DNA from: DASTYU01 sp035764655
GTDB lineage: Bacteria > Chloroflexota > Limnocylindria > Limnocylindrales > CSP1-4
Reading direction: 5' to 3'
Assembly: GCA_035764655.1 (NCBI GenBank)
Contig: DASTYU010000247.1
Coordinates: 1 to 8,195 of the forward strand
Length of the DNA stretch: 8,195 bases
Positions within the stretch are counted from its first letter, which is position 1. Each line of letters begins with the position of its first letter. This document shows positions 1 through 5,321 of this stretch, in pieces. The notes below the pieces were generated by a model that was not told where the DNA came from, searched no databases, and saw only the letters and a list, made by a program, of their open reading frames with translations. The translations under genes were made by a program, and so were the position numbers.

Positions 1-1
1 G

Positions 2-73
2 CGCCCGGTCGTCGGTATGCAAGCCAGCGAGCCGGCATCCCCGGATCCCACGATCGACAGGATGGCCGCATGA
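2..73 (+). CDS. Possible 3' end of an upstream gene (partial, unidentified)
   Basis: The frame starting at base 2 stays open from the left edge and ends in TGA at 71-73. It overlaps the ATG of the DUF427 gene in the ATGA arrangement that three other gene pairs in this window share. The 23 readable codons give a polar, Pro/Ala-containing tail with no recognisable domain. The overlap pattern is the only real support, because another frame is also open across these bases. The product cannot be named from so short a piece. Confidence 0.3.
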   Translation, partial: RPVVGMQASEPASPDPTIDRMAA

Positions 74-843
74 GCACGTCGACCGTTGACAGGCTCCCTG
101 CCGTTCGGGGCCGGGTTCGCATCGAGCCATCCGAGAAACGCGTCCGTGCCTACCTGGGCGGTCGGCTGGTCGCCGATTCCACGCACCCGGTCCTCGTGTG
201 GGAGAAGCCGTCTTACCCGACCTACTTCTTCCCGCTCAATGACATCCTGGCCGGCCTCAACCCGACCGGCGAGGTCAGCCGCTCCCCGAGCCGGGGCTAC
301 GGCACGGTGTACGACGTCCAAGTCACGGGCGCCACGGCGCCCGGCGCGGCAATCCGTTACCTCGACTCGCCGATCGAACAGTTGCGCGACCTCGTCCGCC
401 TCGAGTGGGACGCGATGAGCGAGTGGTTCGAAGAGGACGAGATCGTCTACACCCACCCCCGCGACCCGTACACGCGCGTCGACATCCTCCCAAGCTCGCG
501 CCACGTCCGGGTCGAAATCGACGGCGTCATCGTGGCCGACTCTCGTCAGCCTCGGCTCCTCTTCGAGACCGGCCTGCCGACTCGGTACTACCTGCCGATG
601 ACGGACGTGCGGATGGATCTCCTGCGGCCGTCCTCCTCGCAGTCCTATTGCCCATACAAGGGCACCGCAACGTACCTCACGTTGGAGACACCAGGCTCGA
701 TGAAGCCGGATGTCGCCTGGATCTACCGCACGCCGCTGCCAGAGAGCCAGAAGATCGCCGGCCTCGTCAGCTTCTACAACGAGCGCGTAGACATCTTCGT
801 CGATGGGATCCTGATGGTCCGACCCCGCGGAAAGGTCGGGTAG
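70..843 (+). CDS. Tandem DUF427 domain protein
   Basis: This is a cytosolic 257-residue protein made of two DUF427 domains, at about residues 14-110 and 128-245. The second copy is the more canonical. It has a GLPTRYYLPMTDV segment, a CPYKG motif near residue 195, a DVAWIYRTPLPE segment and a final FYNERVDIFVDG segment, all typical of the family. The first copy keeps the VRAYLGGRLVADS and PTYFFPLNDI segments but has lost the CPYKG motif, so it looks diverged. DUF427 proteins are common in actinobacteria and have no firmly established reaction. ATG 70 is preceded by an AGGA-like site about 8 bases upstream. The ECF sigma gene begins six bases after the stop, so the two are probably co-transcribed. 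The family assignment is firm and the role unknown. Confidence 0.93.
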   Translation: MSTSTVDRLPAVRGRVRIEPSEKRVRAYLGGRLVADSTHPVLVWEKPSYPTYFFPLNDILAGLNPTGEVSRSPSRGYGTVYDVQVTGATAPGAAIRYLDSPIEQLRDLVRLEWDAMSEWFEEDEIVYTHPRDPYTRVDILPSSRHVRVEIDGVIVADSRQPRLLFETGLPTRYYLPMTDVRMDLLRPSSSQSYCPYKGTATYLTLETPGSMKPDVAWIYRTPLPESQKIAGLVSFYNERVDIFVDGILMVRPRGKVG

Positions 844-849
844 CTCTTC

Positions 850-1623
850 GTGGCCCTGAACGCCGTGTCTGCCCAGCCTGCTGCCCCGAGCCCGATCCCT
901 GAGGCGCCGGCACTGCTCGACGCGGGTTCCGCATTCGGTGGCGGTGAGCCGACAGCGCGCCGGCCTGGGACTGCGGCAGCCGACGACGATCAGTTGCTCG
1001 CGCAGATGCGCGCGGGCGACGAAACCGCCTTCAGGACCCTTGTGGAGCGGCACGGACGCCAGCTGACCCGCCTCGCTCGCATGTACGCCACGGACGCAGT
1101 CGCCGAGGAGGTCGTCCAGGAGACGTGGATCGCCGTCCTCCGGGGACTCGACCGGTTTGAGGGGAGGTCGTCGCTCCGGACGTGGATGAGCCGGATCCTG
1201 GTCAATATCGCCCGCGACCACACCGCTCGTGAGCACCGGCAGGTGCCCTTCTCGGCGTTCGCCGACCGCGCCGACGACACCGGGCCCGCCGTCGACCCTG
1301 ACCGCTTCCGGCCGGCCGGCGCCCCGTTCGCCGGGGGCTGGACCTCGTTTCCCGAGCGGTGGGACGAGCAGCCCGAGCAGCGCTTCCTCTCATCCGAGGG
1401 AGTCGGTGTCGCCAGGCTGGCCGTCGACGATCTGCCGTCAGTTCAGCGAGCGGTCGTGATGCTGCGGGACGTCGAGGGGTGGTCGTCCGAAGAGGTCGCC
1501 GCAGCCCTCGGGATCACGGCCGGCAACCAGCGTGTCCTGCTGCATCGCGGCCGTTCGAGGGTCCGCGCGGCGCTCGAAGGCGCCCTCGCGGACGGGGCGC
1601 GCATCGGGGCACCCAGCCGATGA
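850..1623 (+). CDS. ECF-type RNA polymerase sigma-70 factor
   Basis: This protein would bind core RNA polymerase and direct it to a small stress-type regulon. Region 2 covers about residues 48-125, with the core-binding segment DAVAEEVVQETWIAVLRGLD and the DNA-melting/-10 segment FEGRSSLRTWMSRILVNIARD. Region 4 covers about 188-243, with the -35-recognising helix-turn-helix WSSEEVAAALGITAGNQRVLLHRGRSRVR. Region 3 is absent, as expected for ECF factors. The linker between regions 2 and 4 is long (about 60 residues, Pro/Trp-containing), as in a common actinobacterial ECF group. About 45 Ala/Pro-rich N-terminal residues precede region 2, so the GTG start at 850 is uncertain. GTG 865 is an alternative, and ATG 1006 would cut into region 2. 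The TGA stop overlaps the ATG of the anti-sigma gene, suggesting translational coupling. Confidence 0.9.
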   Translation: MALNAVSAQPAAPSPIPEAPALLDAGSAFGGGEPTARRPGTAAADDDQLLAQMRAGDETAFRTLVERHGRQLTRLARMYATDAVAEEVVQETWIAVLRGLDRFEGRSSLRTWMSRILVNIARDHTAREHRQVPFSAFADRADDTGPAVDPDRFRPAGAPFAGGWTSFPERWDEQPEQRFLSSEGVGVARLAVDDLPSVQRAVVMLRDVEGWSSEEVAAALGITAGNQRVLLHRGRSRVRAALEGALADGARIGAPSR

Positions 1624-2027
1624 ACGAGAGCAACACCATGACGATCCACCCAGATCTGGAGCACTACTACGACACGCGGACCGACCGGGCGGCGGCCGAT
1701 GCCCACCTCGTCAGCTGCGCCGAGTGCCGGATGTGGCTCGAGGACATTCATGCCCGCCTTCGCCAGCTCGCATGCAACGAGTTCGTCGAGCTGGTGACCG
1801 AGTACCTCGACGACGTCATCGAAGCCGAGCTGCGCGCACGCGTCGACGATCACCTCCGCCTGTGCGAAGGCTGTCGCATCTACCTCGACGAGATGCGCGC
1901 GACCATCGACACGATCGGTCGGATCGGCCACGTGCCCGAGCCATCGGAGGCGGTGCGTGCAGGCCTGATCGCCGCATTCCGGGCGTGGCAGTCTGCCGCA
2001 CCGGGTCGGCGACTGACGAACGACTGA
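1620..2027 (+). CDS. Zinc-finger (zf-HC2) anti-sigma factor with two HxxxCxxC units
   Basis: This 135-residue soluble protein probably holds the preceding ECF sigma factor inactive; that role is inferred from the family and the ATGA overlap at 1620-1623. Two zinc-finger units are visible. The C-terminal one is complete: C52, then H78-x3-C82-x2-C85, followed by the helix IYLDEMRATIDTIG, as in canonical small actinobacterial anti-sigma proteins. The N-terminal one has H29-x3-C33-x2-C36 but no clear first cysteine; H10 or H15 might substitute. There is no transmembrane helix, so signal sensing would be cytosolic, possibly through redox change at the zinc site. ATG 1620 is chosen for the overlap; ATG 1638 (residue 7) would also keep both motifs. 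The much longer open frame starting at 1359 in this phase is only the sigma gene read out of frame. Confidence 0.88.
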   Translation: MNESNTMTIHPDLEHYYDTRTDRAAADAHLVSCAECRMWLEDIHARLRQLACNEFVELVTEYLDDVIEAELRARVDDHLRLCEGCRIYLDEMRATIDTIGRIGHVPEPSEAVRAGLIAAFRAWQSAAPGRRLTND

Positions 2028-2040
2028 CCGGGGTCGCGGG

Positions 2041-2286
2041 TCACGCCGACCCTTCGCCCGATAGATCTCCGGCGGCCTTTAGCAGCTCCGTGAGCGCGAC
2101 GTAGTCCTCGCGACAATCTGGGCACGCCTCGAGGTGGTTGGCGACCTCCGGGAACGCCTGGCGTGCCGCCAGACCAGCCAGTTCGGCCTCGACGAACTGG
2201 TCGAGCAGGTCCCCGGAGTGATCACAACCGAGGTCCGGGCCGGCCGGTCCAAGGATTCGTCCGATGGTGCCCCGAGGTTCGTTCAT
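2041..2286 (-). CDS. Small zinc-finger protein, putative anti-sigma factor of the second module
   Basis: This is an 81-residue soluble protein with one zf-HC2-like motif: C21, then H51-x3-C55-x2-C58, with the helical stretch LLDQFVEAELAG between them. I recognise this as the usual partner encoded just after the sigma factor type found upstream of it. Its ATG overlaps the TGA of that sigma gene (ATGA on the minus strand, 2283-2286). It has no membrane segment. The role as a sigma regulator is inferred from the motif and coupling; no partner binding is shown by sequence. Its stop lies 13 bases from the stop of the opposing anti-sigma gene. The sequence is only distantly like that protein, so this is not a simple inverted duplication. 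Confidence 0.82.
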   Translation of the reverse strand: MNEPRGTIGRILGPAGPDLGCDHSGDLLDQFVEAELAGLAARQAFPEVANHLEACPDCREDYVALTELLKAAGDLSGEGSA

Positions 2287-2957
2287 GTCGCCTCTCCACC
2301 GCTGCCGACTTCCCAGCCCTGGACCGCCAGGGCCAGGCGCAGCTTCTGGCGCGCGTCATGGAGCACCTTGTAGACCGCCCCGCGGGAGCTTCCATGCCGC
2401 TCCGCCACAACATCGATCGGGACCCCGTGGACGAGGACCGCGACGAAGACATCGCGCTGGCGCGGTGTGAGGTCAGTGGCGACCGTCCGCTCGATCGCGG
2501 CCATGAGCTCGCGGGCATTCGTCTGCGCCTGGGGGTCGACTGCGTTGGTGTCGGCCAGCCGGCTCCACGACTCGTCTTCGATCGTGATCGATCGTCCCCG
2601 CCAAGCCTCGCGCCGAAGCGCAGCCGATACTTCGAAGATCGCGAACTTGTAGGCCCAGGTCGTGAATCGACTTGCGCCGCGGTAATCATCGAGCTTGCGG
2701 AGGAGCACCGTTAGCGCATCGTCGGCCGCTTGCCGGGCGATGTCGTCCAGCTCATCTCCGACCTGGCGCGGGAGCGAGGCGCGACGACGGTGAGTCTCGT
2801 GCCGGGCGCCCCGGAGGAGCAACTCGAACAGCGCTTGGATCGCTTCGCGCCGGTCCGGCGTCTCGGGGTCCAGGCGCGCCAGCCACTGCCGCGACTCGTC
2901 GTCGAGTTGCACGAGCTGCGACTGCGAGGGCCCGGGTCGGGTTGCGTCCTGCGCCAC
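2283..2957 (-). CDS. ECF-type RNA polymerase sigma factor, second module
   Basis: This is a sigma-70 family protein of about 224 residues. Near the N-terminus it has the stretch DRREAIQALFELLLRGARHE. Region 2 follows at about residues 68-116, with ELDDIARQAADDALTVLLRK, then FTTWAYKFAIFEVSAALRR. Region 4 is at about 160-210, with LTPRQRDVFVAVL, then the helix-turn-helix PIDVVAERHGSSRGAVYKVLHDARQKLR. This pattern matches a recurrent actinobacterial ECF type that is followed by a small zf-HC2 protein, as here. It differs clearly from the sigma factor at 850-1623. The start is uncertain: GTG 2957 is chosen, with GTG 2912 and GTG 3077 also in frame, and none has a good ribosome binding site. The same frame stays open to 3896, but only as a shadow of the MOSC gene. 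Confidence 0.87.
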   Translation of the reverse strand: MAQDATRPGPSQSQLVQLDDESRQWLARLDPETPDRREAIQALFELLLRGARHETHRRRASLPRQVGDELDDIARQAADDALTVLLRKLDDYRGASRFTTWAYKFAIFEVSAALRREAWRGRSITIEDESWSRLADTNAVDPQAQTNARELMAAIERTVATDLTPRQRDVFVAVLVHGVPIDVVAERHGSSRGAVYKVLHDARQKLRLALAVQGWEVGSGGEAT

Positions 2958-2978
2958 GGGCTGAAGGATCGCAGAGGT

Positions 2979-3013
2979 TGGACCGCCGGTCCACGAGCCC
3001 GGCGAGAGCCGGG
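2979..3013 (-). other. Two adjacent hairpins between the MOSC gene and the sigma gene
   Basis: Two inverted repeats lie side by side in the 125-base gap. TGGACC-GCC-GGTCCA (2979-2993) has a 6-bp stem and a 3-base loop. CCCGGC-GAGA-GCCGGG (2998-3013) has a 6-bp stem and a GAGA loop, extendable by three more pairs across one bulged base. Neither is followed by a T run on the minus strand, so a standard intrinsic terminator is unlikely. They lie just before the chosen sigma start and could act in the leader RNA, for example by limiting read-through or ribosome access. They may also be chance in GC-rich DNA, or lie inside the sigma gene if GTG 3077 is the true start. Confidence 0.35.
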
Positions 3014-3082
3014 ACTCGTTCGCTCCAACAACCGCGAGCCGACGGTGTCCGGCGCGGGATGGATCGACGACGAGCACGGGCG

Positions 3083-3763
3083 TCAGGCCGTCCGTGCCTC
3101 GAGCATGTGCCGGGCCCAATCTACCCAGCCTTCGGGCAGCTCCATTGCGTCGAGGAGGCGAGGAAGGAGCGATCGATCCGCGTGGTAGGCGCGCTCGACG
3201 AGCCCGACCGTGACGCCGTGATCCGGCTTCGAGAGGACCTGGATGTCGTGCCCGGCGCCGATCTCGCCCTCCGCCACGATCCGTAGGTAGGCCCCGGGCC
3301 GGGCGGCGCTCGCGAAGCGCACCGGAAAGCGGGGGTCGCGCATGCGGATCCCGAGCTTGTAGCAGGGGATGCGCGGCTGGGTCACTTCCAGGACCGTGGT
3401 TCCGACACTCCAGCGCTCGCCGATCGTCGCCGACGCCAGATCGATCCCCGCTGTCGTCAGGTTCTCGCCGAACGTGCCTGGCTCGACCGGCCGATCGAGC
3501 TCCGCGGTCCACCAGGCGAGGTCTTCCCCGGCGTACGCGTAGACCGCCTTGTCGGGGCCACCGTGGACGGATCGGTCGGCTTGGGTGTCGCCGACGAGAT
3601 TCACGCCGCGGACCGCGACCGGCCCAACGATGGGCGATTTCCAGATGGCCGTCCGGATGGCCTCGCCACGAAAGCCGACCGTCCGGACACGACCGACATT
3701 GACCGAGGCGACGGCCGCGGTGGCGCGGACGGGCGAACCGTGCTCGGGAGCACGTCTGGTCAT
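3083..3763 (-). CDS. MOSC domain protein (YiiM-like)
   Basis: This is a 226-residue cytosolic protein of the MOSC (molybdenum cofactor sulfurase C-terminal) superfamily, close in length to YiiM. Visible family signatures are NLVGDTQADRSVHGGPDKAV (about residues 55-73), TFGENLT (97-103) and QPRIPCYKLGIRM, which carries the conserved cysteine C134. MOSC domains handle sulfur or molybdenum cofactor groups; YiiM-type members reduce N-hydroxylated compounds such as N-hydroxylaminopurine using bound cofactor. That activity is inferred from the family. About 16 residues precede the usual family start. ATG 3763 is kept because no later start codon fits and because it forms a 4-base ATGA overlap with the upstream hydrolase gene, implying coupled translation. 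The second sigma gene follows 125 bases downstream on the same strand. Confidence 0.9.
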   Translation of the reverse strand: MTRRAPEHGSPVRATAAVASVNVGRVRTVGFRGEAIRTAIWKSPIVGPVAVRGVNLVGDTQADRSVHGGPDKAVYAYAGEDLAWWTAELDRPVEPGTFGENLTTAGIDLASATIGERWSVGTTVLEVTQPRIPCYKLGIRMRDPRFPVRFASAARPGAYLRIVAEGEIGAGHDIQVLSKPDHGVTVGLVERAYHADRSLLPRLLDAMELPEGWVDWARHMLEARTA

Positions 3764-4674
3764 CTCGCGGCCGCCGAGTCCAGCATCGCCGTCGGGGCGA
3801 CGCGCTGGGCGTGGAACCGGACGATCGCCTCGGCGATCTCGTCGAGGCTGTCCTCGACCGCGAAGTGACCCGTGTCGAGCCGCACCAGTTCGGCATTCGA
3901 GAGGTCCCGCAGGTACGCCTCGCCTCCCTCGGGCGTGAAGAAGATGTCGTTCTGGCCCCAGAGGATCAGCGTCTCGGGCTGGCGCTCCCGGAGGAACGAC
4001 TGCCAGGCTGGATAGAGCGCCACGTTCGTCCGGTAGTCGTAGAAGAGGTCGAGCTGAACCCGCCGGGCGTTCGGACGCTCGAGGAAGTGGACATCCATGT
4101 TCCAGTTGTCGGGGCTGATCGCTTCGGGGTCCCGATGGCCGTGCGTGTACACGAGCTTCACCCCGTCGAGTTGGAGGAAGGGCAGGAGGGCAGCCTCGGT
4201 CTCGGCAGAGCGGTCCAGCCACAGCGCGTGGCGGATGGCGTCCCATGCGGCGGTGAATCCCTCCTCGTACGCGTTGGAGTTCTGGATCACCTGCCAGGCG
4301 AGCCAGTCCGGGTGGCGGCTGATGATGCGGTTGCCGACCGGTCCGCCGTAGTCCTGCATGTAGATGCCCATCGGGCCCGTGAAGCCGATCGTCTCGAGGA
4401 GCGCCTCGACGATCTCGGCCAAGCGATCGAACGTGTACTCGAAGTCTGCCGGGTCGGGCATGTCCGTGTTGCCGAACCCCGGGTAGTCGGGGCTGATGAT
4501 GTGGAACCGGTCCGCCAGCGCTGGGATCAGATTCCGGAACTGGTGTGACGAGGCGGGAAAGCCGCCAAGGAGCAGCAGCTTTGGCGCGTCCGCTTCACCG
4601 GCCTCCCGGTAGAAGACCGACAGCCCGTCGACCTGTGCGGTTCTGCTTTTGACGTTTGACACGTGAATCTCCAT
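3760..4674 (-). CDS. Alpha/beta hydrolase with Asp nucleophile (dehalogenase/epoxide hydrolase type)
   Basis: This is a 304-residue soluble alpha/beta-hydrolase. The oxyanion-loop motif is GGFPASSHQFRN (37-48), where most relatives have HG. The nucleophile elbow is MQDYGGPVG with D108 in place of serine. The acid is probably D243 in WGQNDIFF and the base H270 in DTGHFAVED. An Asp nucleophile is the mark of haloalkane dehalogenases, fluoroacetate dehalogenases and epoxide hydrolases, which work through an ester intermediate. The halide-binding Trp normally next to the nucleophile is Tyr here (Y109), and the other halide-binding position carries F39, so dehalogenation is not assured. Cap tyrosines (Y211, Y213, Y221) could serve an epoxide hydrolase. 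ATG 4674 lacks a ribosome binding site; GTG 4662 has GGAG six bases upstream and is a fair alternative. It is the first gene of the leftward run. Confidence 0.9.
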   Translation of the reverse strand: MEIHVSNVKSRTAQVDGLSVFYREAGEADAPKLLLLGGFPASSHQFRNLIPALADRFHIISPDYPGFGNTDMPDPADFEYTFDRLAEIVEALLETIGFTGPMGIYMQDYGGPVGNRIISRHPDWLAWQVIQNSNAYEEGFTAAWDAIRHALWLDRSAETEAALLPFLQLDGVKLVYTHGHRDPEAISPDNWNMDVHFLERPNARRVQLDLFYDYRTNVALYPAWQSFLRERQPETLILWGQNDIFFTPEGGEAYLRDLSNAELVRLDTGHFAVEDSLDEIAEAIVRFHAQRVAPTAMLDSAAAR

Positions 4675-4688
4675 CTGCCGGTCGGCAG
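4675..4688. promoter_or_regulatory. Dyad adjoining the hydrolase start (possible operator)
   Basis: CTGCCG-GT-CGGCAG is a perfect inverted repeat of two 6-base arms with a 2-base centre, directly against the annotated ATG. The arms and short spacing resemble operators of TetR-type repressors, but no such regulator is encoded in the window. The 2-base centre is too short for an RNA loop without opening the inner pairs. If translation begins at GTG 4662, the dyad lies fully in the leader. Confidence 0.35.
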
Positions 4689-4792
4689 TCGGGAGCCGAT
4701 CCCAACCTTCGCTAGAAACCTGCCGGCTCAGGGATATGCGTCCGCCCGGCCGGGTTTCTTACGTCCGATCACGGACCGAGTCCGGAGCGGCC

Positions 4793-4818
4793 ACGCGCCG
4801 ACGCGCCGTAACGCGCCG
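4793..4818. repeat. Three direct copies of octamer ACGCGCCG
   Basis: ACGCGCCG occurs at 4793-4800, 4801-4808 and 4811-4818. The first two copies abut and the third follows a TA. They lie in the 237-base divergent intergenic region, about 95 bases before the small gene at 4912 and about 120 bases from the hydrolase start. Spacings of 8 and 10 bases would place sites on nearly the same DNA face for a repeated binding protein. GC-rich composition makes short repeats less surprising. Confidence 0.5.
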
Positions 4819-4897
4819 GCGGCGTCGAGCGACCAATCACCGGGTCACCCATGACGCGTCCATCGCAGCGCGCGGTGCCCGACCGCTGCCACACACC

Positions 4898-4902
4898 AGG
4901 AG
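4898..4902 (+). promoter_or_regulatory. Ribosome binding site of the small orphan gene
   Basis: AGGAG is followed by nine bases and then ATG 4912. This good spacing is the main reason to prefer ATG 4912 over the nearby ATG 4851, which opens another frame. Confidence 0.6.
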
Positions 4903-4911
4903 TCTTCAACC

Positions 4912-5169
4912 ATGGAACCCGCCATCCCCGAGATCGATGGTCGAGGCCATCAACAGAATCCGGCGAAGTCACGACCTGGGCCGGCGCCGTCCGCGCCGCA
5001 TGGCACCTACCGCCACCTCCGAATGCTGGGCCTCGATCCCTCTGAGGCGGGGAACCTGGCCGCATTCGTCCGAGGAATCCCGCCCGTCGAGCAGGGCTGG
5101 ACCGTCAAGCAGATCGAACACCTCCTGTTCCTGCGGTACCTCGTCGAGCAGCGGCGGGTGGCGTCGTGA
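4912..5169 (+). CDS. Small orphan protein, 85 residues, conserved-looking C-terminal half
   Basis: The first 30 residues are Pro/Ser/His-rich and look disordered. From residue 31 the sequence is compact and helical in character: TYRHLRMLGLDPSEAGNLAAF, then WTVKQIEHLLFLRYLVEQRRV. The Gly-Leu-(acidic)-Ala-Gly-Asn-Leu pattern and the Trp-led helix before a Leu-rich end resemble small uncharacterised proteins I associate with Limnocylindria-like and actinobacterial genomes, but I cannot assign a Pfam family. There is no signal peptide, membrane helix or metal motif. A good ribosome binding site and codon-like composition support it as a real gene. It is 152 bases upstream of the secreted-protein gene on the same strand and could share a transcript. 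It could be a small helical DNA- or protein-binding factor; that is only a guess. Confidence 0.7.
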   Translation: MEPAIPEIDGRGHQQNPAKSRPGPAPSAPHGTYRHLRMLGLDPSEAGNLAAFVRGIPPVEQGWTVKQIEHLLFLRYLVEQRRVAS

Positions 5170-5304
5170 AGGTCTGTAACGCCGGTCGGCGTCGCCACCA
5201 CTAAGGCGTCGTAACGACGGTGAGACACCAGACGAAATGCCCAGCCTCATCCGGGTTTCGACTTCCTCACCCAACCTCGGCCGTGGTCCATCACGGCATC
5301 CAGC

Positions 5305-5310
5305 AAGGAG
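5305..5310 (+). promoter_or_regulatory. Ribosome binding site that fixes the start of the secreted protein
   Basis: AAGGAG lies 11 bases before ATG 5322. The reading frame is open from ATG 5220, but starting there would put 34 extra polar residues before the signal peptide. This site together with the signal peptide position selects ATG 5322. Confidence 0.75.
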
Positions 5311-5321
5311 ACGACTTACAG

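Noticed and set aside
2031..2052. GGGTCG...CGACCC stem between the convergent anti-sigma genes
   Set aside because: A 6-bp stem with a 10-base loop, no T run on either strand, and overlap with coding sequence make it weak as a terminator.
2163..2714. 183-codon plus-strand open frame
   Set aside because: It is antisense to the second sigma/zinc-finger module, whose domains are clear.
2958..3896. N-terminal extension of the second sigma frame
   Set aside because: The frame is open to 3896, but this part overlaps the well-supported MOSC gene and the end of the hydrolase gene in another phase and reads as Arg/Pro-rich nonsense.
3811..4548. 245-codon plus-strand open frame
   Set aside because: It is antisense to the hydrolase, which has intact catalytic motifs. 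The composition is that of a shadow frame, with no recognisable domain.
4655..4661. TTTGACA resembling a -35 element
   Set aside because: No matching -10 lies at 16-18 bases, and the bases are coding on the opposite strand.
4745..4760. CCCGGCCGGG followed by TTTCTT, terminator-like
   Set aside because: The palindrome has no loop and no plus-strand gene lies upstream to be terminated.
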